Source of the DNA: Antedon mediterranea | Taxonomy: Eukaryota > Echinodermata > Crinoidea > Comatulida > Antedonidae | Assembly: GCF_964355755.1 (NCBI RefSeq) | Contig: NC_092674.1 | Span: 26,028,001 to 26,092,000 of the forward strand | Direction of reading: 5' to 3' | Length of the DNA: 64,000 nucleotides | Shown: positions 1 through 12,600 of the stretch, one piece after another | Position numbering within the stretch: position 1 is the stretch's first letter | Layout: the number at the start of each line of letters is the position of its first letter | Notes under the pieces: generated by a model | What the model was told of the DNA's origin: nothing | The model's input: only the letters and a program-made list of their open reading frames with translations | Databases searched by the model: none | Program-made: the position numbers and the translations under genes

Positions 1-385
1 ATAAGGTGTATAAAGTATACTGTACACCCCAAGCACTATTGTACTGAAAAACAGAAAAAACATATAATTGCTATTGTTCAGTTTTCTCTTAAACAAAATA
101 GGCTTTGCAGTTTTGTTGTTGATATTTAAATGTGATAGTGTGGAAGAGCATTATCAATTTACCATGTACAAAAATCACAAGTGAATATAAAACAAGCCTA
201 AATTCTTTTTTGTTTTGTTTATTTTTTTGTAGCAGTTCCCTATAACACACTACATAATTGTGTGTGTTATCTTTTTCCATCTTATTAATTAATACAGTAT
301 GTACATAATTAACATGTATCAATACCATAATAAAATAGTTGATTTTTTTTTATCGCTACAAAAACTCTCAAAGAATTGATATTTA

Positions 386-540
386 CAGTGGAACACTCCT
401 ATTAAGGAAACACGTAAGGGGACATCCCTATTGAAGGGATACCCCTATTGAAGGGATACCCCTATTGAAGGGACACCCTCTATAAGAGGACAGTTTGTTA
501 CGTCCTGAAGGTGTCCCCTTAATAGACGTTCTACTGTATT
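386..540. repeat. MITE-like element, 'CTATTAAGGGGACACC' family (M3)
   Basis: Ends are imperfect inverted copies of ACAGTAGAAC...CTATTAAGGGGACA. Inside, a 19-bp motif (CCCTATTGAAGGGATA) repeats three times. Related fragments lie near 2577-2665, 8460-8530 and 8745-8795 and at 15978-16155 and 16690-16825. It sits in the SLAIN gene past exon 7. Confidence 0.6.
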
Positions 541-632
541 TAAACTACGAGTTTAAAGAGTCAATCAAAATTAGAAAACAAAACACCGAATCAAAAGCAC
601 CGCCACCAAACATTTCATATATAATGTTCTAC

Positions 633-3600
633 CTTCTTCCTCATCAAAATCGTCGTCTACGTATACAGGTTCGTGAACCGGTATCGTGTTATGATGCGGA
701 TGCTCCGCCACGCTTGTTAATCCAGGTGCAAATGCTGTTAGAAGAGCAAGATTATTCAGAAAAGAAAAACAAAGAAATTAATTTCATATTAAAGAGCTGA
801 AATTTGTTGCAGAAAAAGAGTCATATTATTAGTTTAGAACAATTAAATTTAATTAAACTTGTTTACATTTAGATCAAGAATAACATATCATTTCTGATTC
901 TTAGTATGTGTAATAATCAAATACAGTAACATCTCAATGCAAATGCTCTATCTCATACCTTTCGTTCAATTCACAGGAAATTTCCCCTAAAGGCCAATTT
1001 ACACAGACCACCGGTAACAGTAAGCGGAAAAAAAAAATATAGAATCTATTTAATTTCTATGACAATTTTCACAAAACGCAGAGTGGTTGAGATACACATT
1101 CTATGTGTGAAAATCTCCATGGTTTTCTGCTTACCATTATCTGTGAAAATTGGCCTTTAATAGGGAATTCCCAAAGAAGGTGTTCTATTGTTATGTGTTT
1201 GTTCAGACAAAAGCATGTTGCGGTTGAGAGATGTAACTGTATACAGTATAGTCTACTCTCCCAATATCAGGCTTTTCTTGAGGCCCGAACAGTACCAAAT
1301 TCATGTTTACCATTAGAAACACATTCCGAATACCAGACTTTCCAGAAAATCTGACATATTGGGCCAGCCCAAAGGTGTCCGGTATTGAGAGAGTTGACTG
1401 TATTAAGCATTTTAACAAGTCCATGCTAAAGCCAAGCATTAAGTCCATGCTGAAGCCAAGCAATGGGTGTGAGTAGTAACAAGCATACATAAATCTAGAA
1501 AGATCACTGCACTGCATTGAAAAGAAATATCGACAAATTTAATCATTTAAATATCATCATTATGTCAATAAATATAAAAGTAAAATATCATTCTGTAAAC
1601 ATGATTATTCAACAGATTAAAATATTTAACGTCAAACACTAACAATTCTACCACAAATTGGAAAGACTCAGTGATAAAAACAAAAAGAAGTTGTAATTTT
1701 AAAAAAACAAATTCTAAAAAAAAACAAATTCAACATTCATATAAAATTAAAATTTTGAAAACTATTTGAAATGATATATACAGAAGAATGCATGATTTTA
1801 TTTGAATTTTGATTTGAATTTATTACAACATAAATTACTGACATTACAAATAATACATTTATAAAAGATTTTGGAGGATAGACCAAAAAGCTTATTAGCT
1901 TATTTCCATTGGGATCCTTAAGTTTGGATTTAATCAATGTAAATGAGTAAGAAATTAGTTTTAATAAAATAATTGGAAATTATTTAATAGTCCCTCCTCT
2001 CCCTCTCTTACACCCCAATACCTTACCCTAATCTCGCTGGACACAAGATGCACTTGTACAAAATAAAAAACTCATCAAACCATGCTATAACGACAAACAA
2101 GAAATCAAGACGTGTCAATCAATCGGGCGTGAAAATCATCAATAATCAATGCGCAACGAGCGATGACCGACCATGCACGACCAAACTTACCCAGTGCAAG
2201 CTTTTGCAAGTCGGACAAGCTAAGTCCTTCGCCGCCGTTATCAAAAGCTGAGAAATTCTGAACACGAGAACCGAAACTATACCTTCGAACATCACCTGTA
2301 TGGTTAAACATGCAGATGAGGTATTTACATGATTATGAATATGTATACATTTAAATGAGTTAGAACACTTTAGTACTGAATGAACCTGTTATTCTGTTTA
2401 CTTAAAAAAGGGGACAAATCAATTATGCACAGTTAGTTGATTAATCATCAAGTCACTTGGAGGAATTTTCACTTAATCAATTGAAATATTTTTATGTCTT
2501 GTAATATTGTATTTTTGTGAGGGTCCCTAATGATCAGCTTTGACTGGATGGACCAAAATATTGTTGAAAAATAAATAAATACATTTTTGGGTCCCAAAGA
2601 TGTCCCTTTAATAGGAGGTCTACCATACTTAAAAACACAACCGGATATTTTGGCCAGCCCAAGGGTGCTCAATTTTGGGTTTTAAAAGTTGTTCTTGGAT
2701 TTGTAACTTACTATGCTAATATAAAAATTTAAAAAACAATTTAAACTAAAGGAAATCCAGTTTGATTGTTAAAAAAAATTTCTGTCAAGTCAGATGATAA
2801 ATAATCTGAAGACAACTTAACCACTGATTAAAAAAAAATAAGGAAATGAAATTCTTTAAAATACACAAACCAACAGTGGTGTTGGTAGTCTATGAGTGCC
2901 GCTTACCTGGATAAACCAACATAAGCCTCTCTCTCCGACGAGAGGTAAACATTACGAAAAGAAGAACATTAATAACATTAATTTTTCCCCACCCCCGTCG
3001 GATAATGGATCAGTCCGCCACCAGTACGCCCTCAAGTGAGACACACCCACTTATCATCGTCATCATTTCTCAAGACCACCTGCCTGAGGGGACGGTAGGG
3101 AGGGCGTTTATCCAGGTAAGCGGCACTCATAGACTACCAACACCACTGTTGGTTTGTGTAGTCTATATCGTGCCTAGCTTACCTGGATAAACCAACATAA
3201 GCCAGTGTAGCACCGGACTAGAGTCTAGTCGGAGGCGGGAGGCAAGGTAAACATTGTCATACATACCTAGTGTCTGGGCTTCAAGATTGAAGCTGCCACC
3301 GTAGACTGGTTTGCGGAGGTATCCGACAGGTAGTGGGATGTGAAGGTGGACTGTGATCGCCACCATGCCGCTTGCAGGATGTCTGGAAGGGGCACCCCAG
3401 CAAACAGCGCCCATGAAGCGGCTATGCCACGCACTTGGTGCATATGTGCCGGAGGAGGCGTATTTGTGGAGTCGTAACCAGCCCGGATGGCTGCCACGAC
3501 CCAGTTTGCCAGCGTCGACCGAGCAGCCGGTCGGAAGGGTGCAACTGTCGATATGAACAGATGTGACGCTGAGACCCGAATGGACTCTGTGCGTTTGATG

Positions 3601-6600
3601 TAAAACTTTAGTGCCCGCACCGGGCACCAAAGTCTGTCTTCCTCAACCCCTGAATATGCAGCAATGGTGGGAATAAACACAGTCGGCGGCGAGAAGTTCA
3701 ATGTCTGAGATTTTGCAAGGAAATCTTTTCTAAAAACCAACCGCGCGCCACCCCGTTCAAACCTGATGTGCCCTGGCTCCAGAGAAAGAGCATGCAGTTC
3801 ACCTCTGCGCTTGCACGAGGCTAGTGCAATCAAAAAGGCAGTTTTGAGAGTCAGGTTGTAAAGTGATGCCCTACTCAGGGGCTCGAAGGGTGGACGCATA
3901 AGAGCGGCTAGGACGACATTGACGTCCCAACGTGGAATCAGGGCCTTAGTAGGAGGCCGTTCTCGAAACATCCCGCGAAGCAAACTGGAAATTGCAGGGG
4001 ATGAAGAGATGGTCGAGCCGTCTTTAAAATTCGGAATTACTGCAGCCAAGGCAGACCGATAGCCGGATACGGTGCGAACCTGCAGACCTGACTCAAACAG
4101 GTAATGTAGGAAAGCGCAGACCTGGCCCAAAGTCACTTTCATAGGGTCGGTCTTCTGGCGCTTGCACCATTCGAAAAAGTGTTTTAATCGGCTATTGTAG
4201 ACAGCAAGAGTGGATTCCCGTCGGGATTTCGCCGCGAGGGCGGCCGGACCATCTGGAATGCCTGAGTCTCTGAAACGATCCCTGACAATGGCCATACAGT
4301 CAGGTCGAGGGATATGAGGTTCGGTAGAGCAAACCGAGCTCGGCCCTGCGTCAGCAAGTCGTTCCGAATCGGAAGACGTAACGGCTGATCGTACAGAAGG
4401 CCTAGAAGCAGTGGAAACCACGGCTGCCTGGGCCAATACGGCGCTATTAGTAGGACTCGGCATTGATGGCGCTGAATGTGCGTCAGGACCAGTGGCAGTA
4501 TTGAAATCGGTGGAAAGGCATATGCCCAAAGGTTGTCCCATGGTATGGACAGGGCATCCACCGCCCACGCATGTGCATCCCGATATCGACTGCAGAACGT
4601 CGGGAGCTGCGTGTTGCCTGACGTCGCAAACAGATCTACATGGGGCCGCCCAAAGTGGTTGAAGATTTGGGTGGCGATTATTGGAAGGAGACGCCATTCC
4701 GTAGGACGTAGAAGTGGACGGGACAGTGCGTCCGCCACTATGTTCAGACGACCCGCAATGTGGGCCGCTGACAGTTGGATGTTGTGTCTTATACACCACA
4801 TTAGCAACGTCCACGTGTGGCAACATAGCGTGGGGGACCGTGTACCCCCTTGCCTGTTTATGTATGCCACGACGGTTGTGTTGTCGGAATTGACGAGAAC
4901 ATGGCGATTCGCCAGATGGGGAAGAAGAGCCTCCAACGAGCGCTCGACTGCCCAAAGTTCGAGCAGGTTGATGTGGGCGCGCGTCTCCTCGGGCGACCAG
5001 AGGCCGGAGACGCGAATGTCCGGAGACGGTATGTGACCGCCCCAGCCTACCTCGGATGCGTCCGTTTCCACACGGACATCCGGAATTGACCTTTGTATAG
5101 GTGTGCCCACAAGTAACCTGTCTTCCACGAGCCACCATTCGAGATGCGAGATAATGAACGCATTCGTTGGAACCACTTTGTGTAGAGAGTCCGATCTTGG
5201 GCGGTATGCTGCCAGAAGGTGCAGATGTAGAGGCCGCATCCTTAACCGGCAGAACGGAACGAGGGCGACGAAGCTGGCCAGTGACCCCAAGGTGCGTAGC
5301 CAGTCGTACGCCGTCGGAGCCTGAGCATTGATAAGATGCAGCACTGCAGTTCTTGCCTTGGCCACACGCTCGATGGATGGGCACGCACGGCCCGTAACCA
5401 AATTTATTTGGGCTCCGAGATACAGAGGGTTCTGAGAAGGGAGAAGACATGACTTCTCCTCGTTTATTATGAACCCTGCTTGTTCCGTCACGAGGCGGAC
5501 AAAAGATAAGCTGCTCAGCAGCTGGTCCCTGGACTGGGCCACGATCAACCAATCGTCTAAGTACATGAAAACTCTGATGCCGTGTTGATGAAAGAACGCC
5601 GCCAGGGTTCTCACTAGACGAGTAAACACTCGTGGGGCCGTTGAGAGGCCGAACGGCAGAGCTACGAATTGGTATACCTGATCGTGAATGCGGAAGCGCA
5701 GCCAACTCTGGTGTTCTTGCGCAATAGGCACGTGAAAGTACGCGTCTTTCAAGTCTATTGTGGCTGCCCAGTCCCCTCGTCTTAGCCCCAACAGGATAGA
5801 TGAGACAGTCTCCATCCTGAACCTGCGGGGCCGGATGTACCGCTTGTTCAGACTTTTGAGGTTTAGGATGGGTCGCCAATCGCCCGATTTTTTCTGGGCG
5901 AGGAAAACGGTGGATTCGTGTCCCGGGATCGTAAGTTGTTCTTTTTGAACATGCACCACAGCTCCTTTCTGGAGCAGTGCTTCGAGGCCCGTCATGAGCG
6001 CTTGACTCTTTTCCGGCTCTGACGGAATCCTCGTGTGCCGGGCACCTCCGCTCACCGGAGGGCTCGAGAATTCGATACGATACCCGTGTGTCACGGTGGA
6101 GAGAACCCATCTGTCTGTGGTCAGGGTCTCCCAAACCCGTGAAAACCGTTTCAAGCGACCCCCCACCTGCCCGCCCTCGCTTGGAGGGACGGGCGTCCCC
6201 GGGCCGTCACCGGCGCTTCACATTATAATACCGGCGACCACTTCTGTTGGTGGCGCCTTTGCCACCCCTATTTCGCATTCCGCGAGGGGGGTGTGAAGCC
6301 TGTCTTGATGTAGAAGCCTGACTTTGCATAGGCTGAGCCGGTGGCGGCGGGGGAGGCTGCATCTGCTGAGGAGCAGCAGGGACAGGCGGCGGTCGTGCGG
6401 CTGTCCTTGAGCGTGAATTGCTAGCTCGGCGTTTTTGCGGGAAGCGCGCTCTTGTCTCCCGACGAGCTTCCCTCTCACGAGCCCATTTATCCTCCTTCTG
6501 TGAGAAGGAGCCAAAGAACAAGTCCTGCGCCCCGAAGGAGTCAGACGTAGTAAACCTACGGAAATCGGTCGGTGCGATGTCAGTTGCACCCAAGACGTTA

Positions 6601-9600
6601 ACGCGACGGGCCGCGGCCGCAGATAATGAGATCGTTGCCTGTTGATCAACAACCAGGCCCATGATCTGCTGTAGTAGAGCTATCACGTCCGAATCGCCCT
6701 GAGGCGGATGTTCTGGATCAGCCAGAAAGGATAGCAAGTACCCGGCCATAGAGGCGGCTCTAAGCGTCTCGCGTGCGGCCCTGTCGACGGACGTAAGGAC
6801 ATCCTCTGTCCGGGATTCCGAAGGCTTCAAAAAATTAGTCCTGGACGGGTCCAGGTTCTGGTCCTCACGGACCCGTTCCTTCGCTGCCTCCGGGACGCTC
6901 GGCGCCGCGATGTACAGTTCGAATTGTTTCTGCGGCACCGGAAAAGCCGATGACAGGCTATAAGGCATAGGCCTACGAATCTTGGACTCCTTAGCGATCA
7001 GCTCCACACGTTCCACAAGTTCTGGATCGAGAGGCGTAACCGGGCACGAAGATACCTTCTTAAAGGGCGTGCGTACGCCAAAAGTGGAAAACCGCTTAGA
7101 CGAAGGAGTATGCTTAGGCTCTCGATACGTGAAATCGACGCCGAGAAAGGACAGCACCGCGGGGACCGTCCGCATAACTAGCGCCTGCAGACCTTCCTCC
7201 CCTGGCCCGGCCTGCTCCCGTAAGCTATCTCTATCATCGTCAGAGAGCGAGGCCATCGTCCTGTCACTATCGTAATCCCTTTGCCGGACGGACGAACCAT
7301 CGAAAAACGAGGTCTGCTGTGGGCCAACATCAATGTATGGAATATGGGGAGGAGGTCTAATCTGAGAGGGTACCTCAGGCTCATCCCTCGGCAGAGCTCT
7401 CACAGCTGCAACAATGGCTTGCAGTAACCCCGGAGAAATCTCATTCACCCCCGGAACCGCAGAGGCCGCAGCCGGTGCAGGCATATCTGGAAGGCTAACT
7501 TCCGGCGCGACGGCAGGAGGGCCTGCCGTATCGGCGGTACCCACCTCCGGAGGTGGTACAGCTTCCGTGCGCTCCTTAGGCTTAGGGAGCGATTTGAACT
7601 TGGACGGTGTCCAGCGGACACAAACATCGCACGGCGACAACTCGGTACACGTGCGGCAATGTATGCACTCCAAGTGGCGGTCCCACTTCACGGTAGAGCG
7701 GGGACCCCTACATTTAACACACTCCTGCTTAGGCATGGTGATCTAACAGACCTACTTCTACCCACTAGCCTAACGAACAACAAAGATCTTCCAGTATTTC
7801 TATCCAGGTGAAACACACTGGATAACGGCTTACAACGCTAAATTTTAACTCCTGGCAACTAGCCAAGGGTAACGATTCTAAACGTATCCAACCACAAGAT
7901 AACGATCTACTACACTTAGCTTCGTTTTCTTGCTCTATTCTTCTCTTCCAGTCTACAGTATAAAAGTCTTTATCGCAAATTCCTCAGGAATTCCAGGAAT
8001 GTGTTCAGAAAAAGACGTACGTACACAACGACGTTACGAAAAGAAATGATGACGATGATAAGTGGGTGTGTCTCACTTGAGGGCGTACTGGTGGCGGACT
8101 GATCCATTATCCGACGGGGGTGGGGAAAAATTAATGTTATTAATGTTCTTCTTTTCGTAATGTTTACCTCTCGTCGGAGAGAGAGGCTTATGTTGGTTTA
8201 TCCAGGTAAGCTAGGCACGATATAGACTGAAGGAAATAATTAGGATTATTAATGCCATTGGAAGTTAAACATCCTGTGTTTTATCGTGAACTCTGTTTTT
8301 TTAGAAAATTTATTGTAATTCATTGAGTGTAAAACTGTTGATTTCTGTATGACATTTAACATTAAACGGACTAAAATAAAGATTTTATGCCTTGGCAAAA
8401 ATTAAAAGTGCTAAATTATTTGAATTAGGACCACAAAAATTAAGGGCTTTTAAAATGACTTGCATGAGTGGGACATTTTTAGGACCCAACAAAGTATCCC
8501 TTTAGTGGTTGATCATAGTGTAAATAAACAATACACTTCCCTTTGTTCTGTCATATGAAAATGTCCTATTAATAAGGTTTATCGCAAATACCTCGATTTC
8601 GCGAGAAACGTCATTGCACAATGCATGATGGGAAGGGTTTGGGAGCAATAGAGCCACCGTATAATACAAACTTTATATACTGGTAATGGTGGCGTATTGC
8701 TCCCAAACCCTTCCCATTATGGATCGGTCACGCAATTTGCAATAAACCAGGGGTGTCCTCTTAATAGGGTGTCCCCTAAAGAGGGTGTAAACAATGCTAT
8801 TTTCTAATGTCATGGTCTCTCAATTTACAAATTAGTTTATTTAAAATTGTATCAAGTTAGTAACAGGTATGGGTGATTAAGATTTCCTAAATGTTTAGTC
8901 GGAAATGGGTGATAGCAAATACTAAGTACTTTGTACAAGCCCAAAATTAAAAGTAAAAATAAAATGAACAATTTCAAACTTCAGCAAATAATAAAGTAAA
9001 TTATTTTTTTGTTTGAAGGCCAACATTATTCCAAAATATGGCTATTAGTGTACACTAACAGTTAAAATAACATTTTAAATTTTGAACTTGAACAAATAAA
9101 AAATTACAAATTTACAATTTTAATTAAATTTGGAAATATAGTAAATAAAAATTTTAATCCATTTCCATAATAATACTTCAATAATGTTAGCCTTGGGAGT
9201 TTCAATGAATCGTATAATTACAGATTTGCATGAGCCATTAAATATCGCTTTATCAAACACGATCATAATTAACGTAAATTGGTAATTTGTCCGCTACAGA
9301 AGCTAGATAATTACCAGACAAGTGGTGTAACAAGTGTGAAAATATTATACACATAAACGAGTACTAAATACAGTAATTGATTATGTAAAAACAAAGCACA
9401 CACCCCATGTCTGACATTAGTGGGAGAAGTCTTTCTTAAAGATGTATTGTCACCGTGAAAAATAATTTTTACAATTTTTTTGGTTGAATATGCCATTTTA
9501 AATTAATGTCCTATAATAGTTATCCACTTTGACCAAAAATTTGATTAAAAAAAAAATTATTTATCTGAAAAACTATAATTTAAAGCAAAAAATAGTTGAA

Positions 9601-12600
9601 TTTGCTGCCAGCCCATGGGTTTTTGGTTGAAATTAACCGTTTGTTTTGTCATTTTATAAGTGAAAACAATTTCTTTTTCTATGGAAGTGATTAATTTTAT
9701 TAAAACTACAAAATAACCTATTCAAAGTCTGATTTAATTAATTTTCATTTTTCATGCTTTTGGGGGACAATACATCTTTAAGCTCTGTATACACTATCAA
9801 ACAAGTTGATATGCCAAAATATTCTAGTGATAAGCCAAAATATGGTAGTGATATGCCCAAATATGGTAGTACTATGCCAAAATATGGTAGTGATATGACA
9901 TGATCATGTCCATATATGGGCACATTACATCTTTTTGTCACATAAAGTTTGATAGTGTAGACAGATATTTTCAGATCTATGGGATTAGGCTTTCGTATCA
10001 TAAAACAAGGCCACATTCATTATAATAGCATGGTGTTCAGAGGTGTCATAGATCAGTGTGAACGTCTGGTACAATATGAAAGCATCTCTACATTAGGTCT
10101 GAACAGGACCTTACTTTACTTGGGCTGTTTGCCCAGATTGATGTTAGTATAAATATATAAATTCAGGATTTCGAAAAGCGAGATGAATAAATAAGTTATA
10201 CTACTTCAAAAATAAGCCCAACAAATAAGGTTATTATTATACCTATGACAAATAGTTCCCTTTTCACTAATTGCCATAAAAAAACAAATACATAAAGACT
10301 TTCTATTTGACATAACAAAACAATAATTGAAAGAAATCACTGATTTCCTGGCAAACAATTCCTTGTTTTGAACTTTTAACATTAAACCTGGCTCTGCTAT
10401 TGTCTAGTAACACTCCACCTGTTGCAAAAGAGAACTATACTAAAATATAAAGTACATTGCATACAGAGGGGTCAAGTAAAATAAAGCTTTGCCATTATAT
10501 GTTAATCCTCCACCTGTTGAACAAAATATAACTTGTGTTATAATACAGAAAAGCTAGCTACAAAATTAGGTGTAACCAAAGCAACAGGGCTTTGCTATAA
10601 GCTGCTATTACGCCACCTGTTATTGAAAAACTAAAGACGGTAAAAAAAACGATGCAAAGATACAGATAAATTAAATGATATTAATATAAAAATAATTTAG
10701 TTAGAACCCACAAACATATAAATTTATAATAAATAAATAAAAGAATAAATTTATGGTTCTTAAAATAATAACATATTAAAATGATACAAACCATCACACT
10801 TTCGAACTTTTTCTAATGAAGCTCGTCGCCGTAAAACAACTTTTCCCGATTCGTTTTCATATTCTGACCTATTTAGTTGCGTTTCACTACCAGATTTTGC
10901 ACGTGGCAAGGATACGAGTGAATTCTCTGATGACGCAGGAGATACCGACGTAGGACGCCTTGGTGTGTTGGCTGGAGAGTTTTGCGTTGCCTTTCGTAAA
11001 CCTGAATAAAATTATGAAATACAAACAACTTGAAAATAATGTTGAAAATTACAGTAAAATTATAGCGGTCAATGTTTCACTAAAGTTGGAATTGGTCAAT
11101 AAAGACTACGTCATTTTAGAAAAGAAAGAATGTAACATAGGATATTGGTTAAAACCATAATGTATATGTCGGAAATGAAACAGCAGTTTTTAGTGCCAAA
11201 AAAGGGTGTGGTTAAGGCGTGGCTGAAATGAGGTAAGGGTGTGGTTAGCCTGTTTATTTGAGCTATTTATAAGTGTGGTTTATACTTGTCAACCATACCA
11301 GTAACTCGAAATCTTAATTTCTTTGACATACTGTATTAAGGTGAAAATTTAAGTTGTAACAACTAGAGTTGTAAAAACCATACTACTCCACTCATTAAGC
11401 CTCAGTTTATCCAGGGAAGAGTGGTTTATCCATTCTGTAATTGGTGATTTGGTGTATGCATCGAAAATGAACTTTAACCTTGACAACTTACTATCTTCTT
11501 GCATTTTGGCCAATATTTGTACGTCTGTTACATCTTCTAACTTAGCCAGACCATCCTCACTTCTCCTCCTTTCTTCCATCCTACGATCTTCACTTCGTCT
11601 TCTTGGCGTGGTGTTTGCTGACGTACTAGGAGGGGACAAGGGGGGAGAGTTTCCCGTTGATGACTGTTCAGAATTTGCCGAATTACCTGTCAAAACAGTA
11701 TTAGTTTTCAAACAAATATGAATTCTTTCAGTGTAAAAACTATGTTTAAACAATAATCAAATGCAATTTTAACAAAAAGAAAAAGCACACAGTGGCATAT
11801 TCTGGATATGGGGGGGGGGGGTTTCAGGTGCAAAAGATTGTGAAATGTGTGAACTTAAACCTAATTTTCTAAATTTAGTCCTGGGCCGCTCTCCCATCCC
11901 TTGGACCCACCATATGGTCATTGTTGTGTTGGAACCTTAAATAAACAAAAGGCATACATACAATTGTCTAAATCTAATCCATTTGAATTTCTTCTTAAAG
12001 CGGACGGCCTACCGAAACTGTTCCTTTTAGCTGTAAAAAAGAAAAATACATATCAATGATAATTAACAAAGAGTTGTCCGACGGTCAACGCCTCAAATGA
12101 GACTCGAGCTCTGTCTACACTATCAAATTTTATGACAAAAAATGTGATGTGTGATGCACATCACACTTTTTTTGTCAAACTAATTTGATAGTTTAGACAG
12201 AGCTTTAGTGTCATTTCTTTTTTTAGCAGTTGTACAGTATACTAACATCCCATGATAATTGATCTTCAGGCAAATCAAATACTTTTTGTTAATTAATTAA
12301 TTATCTTAATTATTTGCATTTTGCCAAGTACTATATTTCAATTATTTTTGTGTGCTTTGTTTACTGATGAAAGCAGATTTACGTACCTCTAGAGACTTCA
12401 TCTAACTTTGCTTGTAAGGATTTCTTAGCCGATTCCATTTCTCTACTTGGATTATCGAAATCTTTGCGAACCCATTTTTCAGGACTTAGTAGTCGCTGTT
12501 CAGGTGTCGGTACCTTTACAGGAGACATATATAACCTACAAAATTTGAAAAAAAAAATATTAGGTAATATCATTTCTCTGAAATCTCACTCTCTTATTTC

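Larger units (their letters stand above)
2862..8229 (-). mobile_element. DIRS-1-type tyrosine-recombinase retrotransposon, structurally complete
   Basis: An element of about 5.4 kb in intron 5 of the SLAIN-like gene, in the same orientation as the gene. Reading right to left it has an inverted terminal repeat, gag, RT-RNase H, tyrosine recombinase, an internal complementary region, and the other terminal repeat. This order and the split inverted repeats are diagnostic of DIRS-like elements, which replicate through a circular intermediate and integrate by a recombinase rather than an integrase. The 170-bp terminal repeats match with no difference I can see, and all three reading frames are open, so insertion is probably recent and the copy may be autonomous. 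Base composition is clearly GC-richer than the AT-rich surroundings. The outer ends are placed from the internal complementary region and may be off by 1-3 bases; no target duplication is expected. Confidence 0.92.

Noticed and set aside
4411-5324. Plus-strand ORFs of 73-186 codons inside the DIRS element
   Set aside because: Shadows of the RT and recombinase frames in GC-rich DNA.
2862-8229. Interpretation as an LTR (Ty3/Gypsy) retrotransposon
   Set aside because: No direct LTRs, protease or DDE integrase; inverted split repeats and a tyrosine recombinase fit DIRS.
9738-10016. 92-codon ORF with a repeated YFGI(V/S)LPY motif
   Set aside because: It is the translation of the internal TATGGTAGT units of an M1 element.
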